The notes under the pieces are model-generated. The model did no database searches. It was not told the DNA's origin and saw only the letters and a program-made list of their open reading frames with translations. Positions 47,394 to 59,719 of a stretch of 64,000 nucleotides of DNA are shown in pieces (position 1 is the first letter of the stretch; the number at the start of each line of letters is the position of its first letter). The stretch is taken from positions 37,672,576 to 37,736,575 of the forward strand of contig NC_053043.1 in the NCBI RefSeq assembly GCF_003473485.1. The letters run 5' to 3'. Source of the stretch: Medicago truncatula (Eukaryota; Streptophyta; Magnoliopsida; Fabales; Fabaceae). The position numbers and the translations under genes were made by a program.

Positions 47394-50129
47394 ATGTTAA
47401 ACTATGCCATTTTGTTTCTCTTCTATATTGCAATATTCCATTGCTTTCTCTTCACCATTAGTTGTCCACCGCCTAATCCGAACCTCTACTACCAGCCGGT
47501 CATTGGAATTCTCAGCCACCCCGGCGATGGCACTTCAGGCCGCCACAGTAATGCTACGGGCGCTTCCTTCATTCACGCCTCTTATGTGAAATTCGTGGAG
47601 GCTGCTGGCGCTAGAGTAGTTCCTCTCATTTACAACGAACCGGAGGAGAAGATTCTCAAGGTATCAGAAAAGGCCAGTAATTGAAAAAACACCTACACAA
47701 TTTTCATAACTTCGCAACAATTTTTATGAATCAAACTTTAGAGTGTGTTTGAATGAGGTAATTGGAAAATTTTAGATAATTTAGAATTCTAGTCAATTCA
47801 AATGATTCAATTAAATTGTCTTTATATCTAAATGTTTTTGTGTGGATGGAATTATAAAAAGTCTCATTGCTAACATTTTTTGTCGATACAACACGAGGCA
47901 CCATCCGTGTTTATTCAATGCCATCCCTGCCTTGCGGCTTCCAACTATTAATCATCTCAACTTCGGCGCTCATATAATTAGTAACTTCTTGATTGATTAT
48001 TCGGGAGGAATATAGCTCTTACATCCATCGAATCTCTAGTATCATCATATAAATTAACATCAGATATAACTGTTGTGAATAAGAGAGGAATAAGAAAAAA
48101 GTAATAGAAAACCAAACACAATTACCAAACTGTGTGTATATACATTGTTGGAAAATCTTTTTGTTGTCAAATAACATTTTCTGTGGCAAAAAATGGAGAA
48201 GATAGCAATCTTTTGCTATATGCAGTAGTAACCTTAACTATTCTTTTTTCACTTACGGTGATTTAGAAATGTTGGTGATGGTATTGAATACATTTTTTCA
48301 CTAATTGCAGAAGCTTGAATTGGTCAATGGAGTTCTCTTGAATTGGAATTTTACATATGAAATTAATATTGCATTTTTTCATGCTGAAAGCCTTACCGAA
48401 AAATGACGCCGGTGACCATTTCCCATTATATGCTATCTGCTTAGGTTTTGAGCTTATATCAGTTATCATAAGCGAGGTGAGTTAGCTTTCTTATTATCGT
48501 TTTCTCATTTATGAGTTTCTTTGTAAACTGTCTTTTCTAAGAAGAGATGTTTCCAGGTGAGTTAGATAAATAGCTCTCATAAGTTCATAACTAACTAGTT
48601 AGTCTTATGTATAAGATGAGTATAAGTATTATCTTCCACTGTCTATGTTGCACCGAAAATTCAAATAGAGATATGTTTGGTGTTTGACATGTGTTAGAGT
48701 CAGATATTGACATGTCGTATAAAATTATTACCGGTATCAATGTATCAATATTTAGGGTCAAAGTTTATTATATCCAATAGAAAGATTATATCGACTAGGA
48801 ACCTTTTTTTTTTTACACAATCGACTAGGAAAAAAAATTATGCATACGTTGAACATTCTGAAAGATATTCATAAATTTTGAGAAAAGTTGACGACTTCTG
48901 AAGCGTACAACACATTAATTCCAATTTCCTTTTTCTTTGGATTGTTTACAAGTTTGGCTATTCTTTTTTATTTATGATAGGACAAAAATATTCTTGAAGA
49001 ATTTAAAGCAAAAAATCAAGCAAGTACTCTTCAATTTGTGGAGAATGCAAGCATAGAAGGAACTGTATTTGAAAGGTAAACAATAATTTTCTGAAGTGTA
49101 GGGGATTCCAGAGAGCACCGGGACGGGAGTAACAATGACATAATCTAATATAGTCTGAGAAGCCTGTGTTTATACAAGAATTTTTCTTCCTCTTCCATGC
49201 AACTTATATTCTGAAACTTTTAATCATTCAAAAGTGTTAAATTTATAGGTTCTTTGTCACTGAATTTAATATGCAAAGTTATTAATCACTTTTTTTCCTG
49301 CAGATTTCCTCCAGAGTTGTTAAAGAAGTTGAGTACAGATTGTCTTGTCATGCAAAATCATGTTGTGAGTAAATATAATCAATAAGTTATTTTTCAATAC
49401 GAGGCTCTTATTGTCACAAATTTGAGTATTTAGATACTAGATCCATATTATTGATAAAAAAAATATATCAATTTGGACCTATCTTAGTTCTTGAAAAACA
49501 AATTTTTATGAAGTTTATCAGATATACATGTTTGAAGTTCGGTTAAATGTTTCGTTATATCTGATTTCATGACAGCAAGGCATATCCCCAATAAAGTTTC
49601 TAGTTTTTTCGAGATCTTAACAACTTGCAACGACGAAGAAGACAAGGTATTCAATGATATGTTATCTTATGAGGTGATATGGTTCATATATTCATCATGT
49701 CACGTATTTATAACACAGTAACGAGCTTGCTTCAAAAATGAAAATCTAATAGCCTTTGTAATTGTTTTAGGTTTATGTTTCCACGGTACGTTCACGAAAC
49801 TATCCAGTGACCGGCTTCCAATGGCATCCAGAGGTGATTAAAAAAGTTCTGTACACAATGTGTGATATTTTCTCTCACGACTAACTTGACGTTTTTCTAC
49901 TTTCACCAATGCGGCTCCAGTGAAGCTAGGAAATCCTTGAACAGACCAGTTGCTCAAGAACTGTATGACAATCTCATTTACAATATAGTCCAACTTTTTA
50001 TGCAAAAGAAGGGTTAGCCCAAGATTTCATAACGACTTTGATATTTGTATGTGAAGTTACTAACTTACTAATGTTGATGTTCATTCTACTTGTAGGATTG
50101 CATATGATGAAATTTATATATTTGTATAA
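47394..50129 (+). pseudogene. GGH-4: gamma-glutamyl hydrolase pseudogene
   Basis: Homologous exon pieces: 47394-47660, about 48311-48345 (start of exon 2 only), 48387-48476 (exon 3), 48981-49075 (exon 4), 49304-49364 (exon 5), 49576-49646 (exon 6), 49771-49833 (exon 7), 49921-50011 (exon 9) and 50096-50129 (exon 10). Defects: exon 1 lacks about 18 codons after the signal peptide; a deletion removed most of exon 2 and all of intron 2, destroying the exon 3 acceptor (TG in place of AG); exon 6 lost 19 nt, which shifts the frame to a stop; exon 8 is absent; exon 9 ends in altered sequence. Catalytic Cys (AICLGFEL) and GFQWHPE remain but cannot be joined in frame. A truncated transcript is possible. 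Confidence 0.92.
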
Positions 50130-52639
50130 ATCTAAATGCTGGAGAAATCTACTGATAAGAGTTTGATTTATATAAGGTTTCAATTAATCAAATCCTTATA
50201 ATATAATTTAAACCCTTAGTTTATATTTGAGATCGTTTAAAATTACAAATAATTATAAAATAATTTAAATGAATGGTAAAAATGAGAAGAAGAAAAAAAT
50301 CCAACTTAAAAGGGTGTATCCCTTTCATATAATTTTTTTTAAGGAACCTTTTATATATTGTTATGGATATAGATATAATTGTTAGCCCAATAATTCTAAA
50401 AATTAATAAAAAAAATAATGAATGAAAGGGAATTTTGATATATTTTAATAGAACATGTGAAGTCAGAAGTGTCATCATCTCATTAGGCATGTATTAGAAA
50501 AGAAGATGATTTGTCATCATCTGATTTTGTTGTAATGTGCTGTTTTTTTTTTTAAGGGTTGTACTTGTAATGTGGTGATTGGCAACCCTCATTTCCACAT
50601 CACTCATTTAAGAAGTTAAATTAATCCATCTAAATTAGCATTAGAGATAATCAAATATAAGAACTTTAGGAGAAGCACACTTCCAAATTTCAAAGTCAAT
50701 ACTGTCAAGTCAAACCTAGTGGGTTAAAAAAAAAAACTATAATGTGTACATAAGAGAGAAAGCTATCACAAAACTTGTCACTAAATAGATGTACATATAT
50801 CATTTTTCTTTTTTTTTCAATTGTTAGCAAGACCTCTATCCTCAAAATTATTGACATTTTAACATATCATCGTAAATTGTTGCCAAATTTCTTTTTTATT
50901 TATAGAATATACGTTAAGCATAAAAACATGTGACAAGGTTCAATTTTTTGCTCAGAAAAAATTAGGTTGACAATGGAGAATCCACCTTATGTCGCCTACG
51001 GATTTTTCAACGAAAATTAGTTAATTTTAGCGGCGTTGAAAACTTCATATTAATATTAGCATGTAGACGGAAACTCCGCGCTTGTCTGTCACGTCTTCTT
51101 ATTGTGCTAACACGTATAAAGATGCACATGTGTGATTCTAGATTAAAAAATTACTTCAAATCAACTCTCCACAATGAGTAAAAGAGAACTTAGAGAAAAG
51201 TTGGAGTTTGTCTCACTAAAAATAATAGCTTATTAATAGAACCAAATTTGAATATTGGTTAAAATAATTCTTGAAAAAAATATTATCAACTAATTTTTAT
51301 TTATCTTACAGACGAATTCTAAAATATAAAGTTTCAATTTCACTGAAAAGTATGACTTTGACTTAAAATGTTAGATGTGGGATAATCAATGAAATCTAGC
51401 ATATGTGTGGTTCAGCAATGTATACGAGTGATGTGAACTCGGAAAAACTAGAGCTCCATTTCTTTATTACATGAAGGTTAAAAAATGCTAACATTTAGAA
51501 TATTGTTTGAACAATTGAACGTAAAACTTTTGCATAAAAAATTATATAACTATTATTACTTTTACAATGTTCTTAGAGAAGTCAATCAACAAATTATTAT
51601 CCATAAACTTGTTTGAAATAAACAAAATCATCTTTACGAGAACTGCCACCCCTACTTTTTCTTTCCATTTTCGTTAGAATTGCATTACAATCATTAAAAG
51701 AATAAAACTACTAGGGTTATAGGAGTCATATTTAATATATTTCTTTATACACCCCGTCCATACAAAAAATTGAACCCCCTACTGGCATGGCCCTAGGCCG
51801 TCGCACCACCGACCTATGCATAGGGTCGGCCCTGTTTATCACATTGCAACTAATCACATTTAGTTAAATATAAAGCCCTTTTTTATATTGTTTGGCACCC
51901 ACTTATTTGGCATCTGCTTATATATGATTTGGCACCCGCTTGTTTAGCATCTGCTTAGATATGATTCATGTAAAACACTAGTGTTGTTAAAATTATAGAT
52001 GAAATTCTTCAACAAAAATAAATTATAGATGAAATTTGAATAGTAATTTAGACATTTAAGTGTCATAAATATTAAATTTAAATGAAAAAAAATTGAATAC
52101 TAGATAAATTATAAATCATACATTATTGATTCTCCTTCATCTATCATATATTAAATATGACTTTTTGAGTCATACAAGTTAAGTGTCAAGAACATCATCA
52201 ACTACATGCACCACACAACCAACATATTAAATATGACTTTTAGAGTCATGTATGTCATGTGATAATGAATATTATAGATTAAAAATACAAAGTGAAGGTA
52301 AATTTAAACTCTTATTATATTTATGTATTATGTATCTATTTTCTAAAAAATAAATTATTTTTTAAATATTATATAAAAATTTATGATGTTTCATTATTTT
52401 AAGACATATTAGAAATTTAATTAATTACCATTTTAAACTTAGACAATGAACATCATCGTCATAGTTAGGTAGAATTATTCTAGTTAAGTCACTTCAAGAA
52501 TTTATTCTAAAAATTTATTATAGTAATCAATTTTAAATTCCAATGATATTGATTATAATATTTTATTATATTGATTAAACTAATTTTATGAATTATTCAT
52601 TTTTAGAATTTATAGTAGAATAGAAAATATAAAAAATAT
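50130..52639. other. AT-rich intergenic region, no gene
   Basis: No coding sequence recognised. Two tandem copies of a 37-bp unit beginning TTTGGCACCC lie at 51891-51964. A phrase with core ATATTAAATATGACTTTT is repeated at about 52146 and 52226. A short GC-rich repeat-like block lies at 51750-51835. Confidence 0.45.
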
Positions 52640-52862
52640 AAAAAAAACAATGATAAGTTTATTGACAGCCACAACCGTAGGTAGAGATCCATAATGTTTT
52701 TAAAATGGTCTCCTTAGAATTACCTACGTTTTGTCTCTAGGTAAAGGTGGAAAACTTGCAGTGACAACCGCTTGGCAATGACATAAGGATTTAGCTACGG
52801 AAATTTGCCCTATAGTGACGGATTTTGGTTGTCACTACAAATCAAATTTCTTGTAGCGATAC
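52640..52862 (-). mobile_element. Possible CACTA-type transposon end
   Basis: Read on the minus strand the block starts CGCTACAAGAAATTTGATTTG and soon contains GTAGTGACAACC. This resembles the CACTACAAGAAA ends and 'cgtcactata' subterminal repeats of plant CACTA elements. The opposite end was not found. Confidence 0.35.
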
Positions 52863-52872
52863 AAAGAAAGCA

Positions 52873-53634
52873 GAGTAAATTACACTTCCCTCCCCTAAGA
52901 GATGCTTGAATTACACTCCCCTCCCCTCCCCTCTTATGTTAAAATATACACTTCCCTTCCTTGAAAAGTAAAATTTATATTCCCCTTCCATTTGAGATGC
53001 TTGAATTGCAACCCCCTCCCTTAATAGTTAAATATGCCCTACACTTTAATCTATTTTAACATAAATAAATATTTTTATGATATATATTAATTTTGAACTA
53101 TCATTTAAGAAAAATAAATTCATTTCTTTATAATTTAAATGTCAATGATAATTAAATTTAAATATTTTGTTATTATTTATAATTTAGAGTATAAAATTCA
53201 CTTTTAAATAATCATACTTTATCAACTTTCATAATTTTTCACATATTTTAATTTTATTTTGGGTTGTTTCATATTTTATAATAGGGTTTAAAAATATATG
53301 TTGATGAAATTCTGAATAAAAAATAGCGAAAAATATGTATTCAAAATTTGATTATATTAAAATGGATCCACAATACTATTTTTCTTCAAATTGTGTTAGA
53401 TTATTATTTTTTCTGCTAGATTATTAAAATAAAATAAAAAATATTGAGGGAGTAAAGTGTAGATTTTAACATAAGAGAGGAGGTGAATGTAATTCAAGCT
53501 TCTCTCAAAGGAGGGGGGTAAAATATTTTCTAATATGTTTTGAAAAAGAGGGGGAGGAAAATGTATATTTTAACATAAGAGGGGAGAGGAGTGTAATTTA
53601 AGCATCTTTGAGGGAAGGGGAGTGTAATTTACTC
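52873..53634. mobile_element. Foldback MITE with ~100-bp inverted ends
   Basis: The left end begins GAGTAAATTACACTTCCCTC and the right end, reverse-complemented, GAGTAAATTACACTCCCCTT. Similarity continues through 'gatgcttgaattacactcc' and 'cctcttatgttaaaatatacac' on both sides for about 100 bp. The interior is AT-rich and non-coding. Target duplication not resolved. Confidence 0.8.
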
Positions 53635-53869
53635 AAGAAAGTATGGGTTGAGCCCGGCGCGTGTCAAGGCTAACTAGATGGTATATCCGTCCATGCATAG
53701 TCATGATGGGTTCTAAATGACTCACCGACGCTATCGAAGATATCCATTTTGAATGCAAATGAATGGTGAAACAATTGGAGGTTTGAACCTTGTCATAAAT
53801 TACATTTATTTTATTTTCTTGTTAGTCTTATGTATGATGAACCAAAAGTAGCAATAAACGTCATAAGAA

Positions 53870-54228
53870 ATGGGGGGTTTGAATTGTGACCCTTTTAAAA
53901 ATTATTCTTGAAAGTTAAGTTTAGATTTATATACTCAATAATGTTCTTGGTGTATGTTAGTTTAACAAGATTAGAGTATATAACAATTAATTGATTTAGA
54001 ACAGAACATTCTGAAGAATGATTATAAGCAGAATGAGAAAAATGATGTTAAGTTAAAAATAAAAGATTATTTTAACAAGGACCAGAATATTCTGGAGAAC
54101 GATTAATATAAGACAGAATGATAAAACAATAATATATATTGATTTTAATCTTTAGTCAATTATTTAAGCAATTGTTTTATCTTGTACCAGAATGTTCTAG
54201 AGATTAATATAAATGAAATAACGTGTGA

Positions 54229-54281
<53 letters not shown>

Positions 54282-55303
54282 ATAACACATGAGAGTTATC
54301 CTTGTTCACCAAACCCGGCTACTTCCAGTCCCCACACCTCGTGTGAGATTATCCACTATAGTTGTCTTGCTAACAGAAACTTCTGACTAGCACTATAAGA
54401 TCTTGATCACACCAGATCAGTCCGTTACACCTGTATTATCAACCTCAGCAGACTTCTACAATTCTTTGCACACTAGCAAAAGAAAGGTTGGAATTTTCTA
54501 TCTCAAAACTAGTAAGCCCAATAGACTTTGAGAAATACAACACACTTTGTATGATGAGATTTGTTTGGATCAAATAAATACTCAATTCTTTGTTTGAGTT
54601 TTACAATAGCAAACTCGAAAGAGAAGATCCAAGAGATATAGTGAGAGAGCTTGGAATTTGCTTTGTTTGCGAAGAGCTTTGTTTGTAGTGATGATTTTCA
54701 CTTAGAGAGATATTAGCTTGCAAAACTCTTACTTATGACCTTCAAAGGCCCTTGTATTTATAGGTGAGGAGTGTCTTGGTGATCAAGTGAGAAAATAGAG
54801 TTGTTGGACGCGTTTTTGATAGTTGTCCAAAGTCTCAATTGATTTCTCTTTTCTTCTTAAAAATAGCCAGAATGTTCTTTCTGATTTTCCTGGCTTTGAA
54901 AGCACTGTTGCTTGCTTGCGCGTGAGAGAACCAGTTGTAATGAGCTGTATAACTTGTTGCCCAATGCTGATGATGTCATGTCCCTTTGCTTTAGTGATGT
55001 CATGCTTAAATAAGCCATGTGATCTTATTCATGAGATATTAATGGGCTTTCTTTTTCAAATGGGCTTAAAGCTTTTCTTATGGCCCAATAGACATTTATT
55101 AAAACATAATCAGTCATGCTTTCTTTCTGTGCAGACTTGTTCACTTTTGATGTATTGTTCTATTTTCATCGTTTTTGCCAGAACGTTCTGAGTTCATTCT
55201 CATGAAACAAATTCTCACAAAACGAATTAGTAGATAACAAGATTAAATAAATATAATATGTTTGTAATCTTTAAAACATCAAATAAGGATTTTGTCTCAA
55301 CAA
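53870..55303 (-). mobile_element. LTR-like block (copia type), minus strand
   Basis: On the minus strand a purine-rich AAAAGGGGGAGA (about 55313-55302) is followed by TTGTTGAGAC, the usual polypurine tract and LTR start of plant copia elements. The block ends near 53870 with GGTCACAATTCAAACCCCCC. A TATA-like CCTATAAATACA lies at 54764-54753. A related block on the plus strand, 59720-60880, shares the same TATA context, the 'ggctacttcca' region and the terminal phrase. There is no coding sequence, so this is probably a solo LTR or a truncated element. Confidence 0.55.
54232..54279 (+). repeat. (GA)n microsatellite
   Basis: About 24 uninterrupted GA dinucleotides inside the LTR-like block. Confidence 0.95.
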
Positions 55304-55320
55304 TCTCCCCCTTTTGGATG

Positions 55321-55562
55321 GGTGCGGTTATGGTGCATAAGGAAATCCTTATGTACCCTGCATAAATCCAGAAATGGTTTTGGAGTACAACTCACAGAAA
55401 CCATTTCCACAGCAAAATGGTTTTGGCATAATTGGGCTGAGATTTATGCAGAGTGCTGGAAACCATTAAATACATCTAATGGTTTTGGAGTACAACTCAC
55501 AAAAACCATTTCTGAATTTATGCAGGGTGCATGAGGATTTCTTATGCACCATAACCGTAGCC
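55321..55562. mobile_element. 242-bp Mutator-like MITE with 9-bp target duplication
   Basis: Ends: GGTGCGGTTATGGTGCATAA on the left and, reverse-complemented, GGCTACGGTTATGGTGCATA on the right. The 9-bp direct repeat TTTTGGATG flanks it at 55312-55320 and 55563-55571. Removing the element restores the polypurine/LTR context CCCCCTTTTGGATGATGACA. Inside, a phrase with core GGTTTTGGAGTACAACTCAC occurs twice (about 55377 and 55483). No coding capacity. Confidence 0.85.
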
Positions 55563-55571
55563 TTTTGGATG

Positions 55572-56200
55572 ATGACAAACATTTAATTTATTTTGATTTT
55601 GATTTTGAGTTTTTTGAAAAATTTGTTAAAAACTCCCCCTCAATTTTAGCAACTAAAATTTTGTGCCATTTTTAGAGTTTTCCAGAATTTGTTTATGAAC
55701 AATTGAGTTTAATAATTTTATCAAAGAACTCCCCTTCAATTAATGCATTCAAGATTTAATATGCAAAATGAGAATATAGAACATAAACAACATAATTCAT
55801 TTAGGTAAAAAGATCATAAAGATCAATACAAGGATTCATATCAAAACATCAGAGAGATTCACCAAAATGCAATGTTCACCTGCACATATACTAGCAGCAG
55901 TTTTGATCCTTGTTCAGACATAATTAAAGCATAAATAGAGAAATAAAAACAGAGTTTTTAAACATCGAAATACTTAATTAAACATGAACAGCAGCATAGT
56001 GATCTATTCTTCCCTAGATCCTAACTGCACTGCAAACTCATTATTAATGTTAATGTTACATTTTATAAATAAAAAAATGTTCAAAACATAACATTCCCAT
56101 TATGGGATCGCTACTAAAGACTCATTTTCTGGCAACAACCTCTTTGCACGGCGGTTTTTGGATAGTAGCTGGACAACCACCACATATAACCTTTCTGCAA
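55572..56200. other. Probable internal remnant of the copia-like element, no gene
   Basis: AT-rich sequence with two ACTCCCC-TCAATT phrases (about 55632 and 55727) following the polypurine tract. No reverse transcriptase or integrase motif was recognised. Confidence 0.35.
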
Positions 56201-56262
56201 TATGTTTGTTTCATCCCCGCCGTCAAGCACCGTGTCTGAAACACACCGTTTCATTAAAATCC

Positions 56263-56265
<3 letters not shown>

Positions 56266-56299
<34 letters not shown>
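56266..56299 (+). repeat. (TAA)n microsatellite
   Basis: About 11 TAA units directly followed by an (AT) run. Confidence 0.95.
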
Positions 56300-56300
<1 letters not shown>

Positions 56301-56339
56301 TATATATATAAGTTACTAGACACACGTGGAAAAAAGAAA

Positions 56340-58090
56340 AAGAAAAGCATAACACTTCCCTCATTCTTTCTTTTCCTCCCGTAGCTCTCTCTGTTCTCAC
56401 TTTTCTTTCCATTTTGCTTCTTCCCTTTCCATAATCAACCAATTCCACACACTAATCAAACACCCATAAGAGAAATTATTCACCAAAGTAAAACAATTTC
56501 ATATTACAAGTTAATTTGGGTTTGATTTTGGAGATTGGGGTTAGGGTTCTGAGAAGAAAAATACCCATTTTGTGAAGGTTGCTCATTGAGACTTTTTAAG
56601 GTATATTTATCAACTTATATTTCAATTAATGCATATTTAGACATGATTAGTGAGTTAGAAATTAATTTGAGAGTAAAGTATAAAAGATTTCAACATATAA
56701 ATATGACATGGACTTTCATTTACTTTGAATGGTTATATATAATTTAAGCAATGTAGGCATATTGCTTCTGCTATTCGTTCCTTGTAGAATAAGCATTTGT
56801 GTCATATTCGGTCTAAAACAAAAGTTGGGAATAAATTAATAAGTTCTGGAAGCCTATATGTTATCAATAATGCGATAACACATATTCAACTTGCATTTCA
56901 TGGTCATCTAGTGCTACTAAAGTTCTGGAATGAGTTTCTAATATATGTGAAAACATTATTAATGCTCAGATACGATGCCGGATGCTTCACATGCTTCTCC
57001 CGGGATGGTTGGAGAGCACGCTTAGTTGATTCATCGTAACTGTGAGTTGGTGACGATCATTATCGCTTATTTTCAATATCGTTATTATTGATATTTTATG
57101 ATTTTATATGTTAAAAGTATCTACAAAAATGGGGAACACACCCTTCGAATATTTTTCTCGTTTTTGACACATTTTTAAAAGTCATTGATATTATTGTGGT
57201 CTCTATTTGGATGTTATCTGTAACTTATAAGCAAAGGATTGCAAATTGGAATTTGATTGTGTACGTTTGACACAAGTTTGATGTTTTACAAAATCATGGT
57301 TTTTAAACCTGTGTTCGAGAAAAATGATTATCATTATGACGACCTAGGTGCACCTAGTATGTGTTTTCAATTAGGTAGAGTTACCCCATTAGATGGAGCC
57401 GCCCCTATGGAAAGGCCGCCATTAGGAGGAGAGGGCTATCAATGAGTGGTAAACTCTCTAATTGAAAATGTTTTACACTTTGTTTTGAGTCGAGAGAAAA
57501 GAGCTATCCGTTAGATGGAGCCGCCCCATGGAAAGGCCACCATTAGGAGGAGAGGGCTATCAACGAGATGGAGCTAGTTCTCGATTCACCCATTTGACTA
57601 TTTTCAATAAAGTTGGATTTTATACTTACTTTTAATTAAATGGAATTTGATTTTATATTCTATTTGGATTTGATTATTTCGATTCCTTTTTCATTATACG
57701 CGATTCTATATTTTCTTTAAGTTGTGGATTTGGGTTCACTTCCTTACAACATTGGAATTTTAATATACTTTTATTTGGTTTGATTAAGTTACGATGTTTT
57801 CCGAATTTTCATGGCACACTCGATTGTGAGTTTATCATATTTTTATACGGGTACTAGCTTTGTAAGTTAAAAATTAGATTTGAGAAAAATAAATAATCGT
57901 GCCCTTGTGTGTTTCCCTTCTAGTCGGTGGTGGTTGTTGTCTCCTCACTAAGTCCTTGTGGCTTACTCTTTCTTTTCTATTTTTTTTCAGATTCCCGAGC
58001 AGCTGAGTAGGAAGCTGCAAGTAGATCCGAAGTCCATCATTTCTATTTTTGGTAGGCCTCCTTGATGGATGGCTCTTTATTTATGTAAAT
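56340..58090 (+). other. Possible untranslated transcript or LTR; no coding sequence recognised
   Basis: 56340-56620 is CT-rich and then GGGTTAGGGTTCTGAGAAG-like, the look of a plant 5' leader, with a donor-like AAG|GTATAT at about 56600 and an acceptor-like TTTTTTCAG at about 57990. No convincing protein domain was found. At 57389-57442 and 57511-57563 a ~54-bp GC-rich unit (core GGAGCCGCCCC, AGGAGAGGGCTATCAA) occurs twice. The sequence near 58360-58395 (GGTCACGATAAGTGTTTTTG, then GGGTCGTGACAG) resembles the ends of some plant gypsy LTRs, so this may be retroelement-derived. Confidence 0.3.
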
Positions 58091-59719
58091 ATTCAGTCAA
58101 TGTATCTGCAGCTATATGGAGTTAGAGTGCCTCATTTTGAGTTGTACAGTTATGTAAAAATTGTCTTTTTGAGCTTCTGGATGATGTGACAGGTTTATGG
58201 ACAGGATTCATATCTTGGTAACGTTAAAAATACAAGGGATACTCTGTCCAAATTTTTGTAAACATTATTTTGATGAAAAAATGGATATCTGTAAATTATT
58301 TATGTCATTTGTCGAGTTTGGTCGTTAGGCTTGCCGGACTAAAATGTACAAGTCTGTGCGCCGGTCACGATAAGTGTTTTTGGGTCGTGACAGTGTCTCC
58401 GCCGTTGATAGCTGTCGTTGCAACAATCTTCCGTCTATAAATTGCGGCTATCCGTCACCGTGGTTACTAACACTACAACCTCTGCGCAAAGATGACAAAA
58501 TGTCACTCCTATGTTTATTTTTGTCTGACTCGACTTCGTAGCACCGTTTTCAATTACTGGAGAGGCAAAATTTTCTCAGTGAATAGTGAGGCGGTGGCAA
58601 CAACAACACAGTATAGCACCCATGATTTCATGGTGAAATATTCAGGGATTAATTTTCTTAGTGGATAGTAAATGAGAAAGAGCGATATCAGACGGTCATT
58701 GTGCGAAAAAATATTTCGCACACTTAAGTATTAGAGTATTACTTTTCCCACCCTATGGAATTCTCGTGCACCCTATTTTTGTCCAAAAATACCCTTGTCC
58801 GGATTATGTTTTCCAAACTGTATTGTTAGTATTTTCCGAATTTTAAAATCCGGAATGATCTTTTTTCATAATTTTTTCATTTTAAGCTTTCAAATTCGTA
58901 AAATAACTGCAAATAGAAATATAAAACAGAAATAAAAAGACAAAAAGATAAAAATAACTCATTTTATTGATATATGAATAATACATTACAATAATGATGA
59001 AACTTTTTAAGCTTATTACATAAGAACCTAAAACTATTTCTAATCTTATTACACAAGAACCTAAAACTATTTATAAGGGGAATGGGGTAAGTTATACCAG
59101 TGGCTCCAGCCACTGGTGGAGAGGAAAGAGGGGGGGAGGAAAGGGTAGAGAGGGGAAGAAGAAAACAATGTTGGCGGAAGCACAGGGGCCTCTAGGGAAA
59201 AAGAGACCATGATGGTCAATATAACACCCAGACAGACCAACCTCACACCCAGACTGGCCCCTTCCCCGTTGACCAATTATATAACCCCTGATGGATTTCC
59301 AAATAGGCCTCTTTCTATGAAAGGCCAACGATAGAAACACATCGTTGTAGAAGGAAGAGGAGAAGAGGAGAAGAGGGTGTGAGAAATTGTGAGAAAATGA
59401 AGCCTATTTATAGGGATGGATGATTAAAAAAGGTGTGAAAGTCATTAATTCAGTCAAAAAAACGTGTAAAAACACGTTATTTGACTTGACCAACCTTTGA
59501 AAACGTTTTCTATGTGGTGCAGACCACCGGCCAAAAGCTTCTGATGCAGTCCGGATTATGTAATTCGGATTACGCATGGATTCCATATTTCGAAAAAATA
59601 TGATCATGGGTAAAACTCTTAGATAATATTCATATATCTCTATTTTAGATTTTAAAGATGAAAAAAAAAATATTTAAATTTTATTTTATAAATGAATTAT
59701 AATATTATTGTATTTAACA
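58091..59719. other. Repeat-like intergenic sequence
   Basis: Contains 'tccggattatg'/'attcggattacg' phrases at 58798 and 59550. A minus-strand frame at 59340-59092 (with GRGQSGCEVGLSGCYIDHHG) has no domain I can name and is followed by stops. No gene is supported. Confidence 0.4.

Noticed and set aside
51891-51964. CRISPR-like direct repeats
   Set aside because: Only two adjacent tandem units with no spacers, in plant DNA; a simple tandem duplication.
56202-56448. Overlapping frames on both strands across the (TAA)n microsatellite
   Set aside because: They encode only homopolymeric Ile/Leu runs from the repeat; no real protein.
59092-59340. 82-residue minus-strand frame (MFLSLAFHRKRP...)
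   Set aside because: Reads smoothly but has no domain I can name and sits in repeat-like sequence; a protein search would decide.
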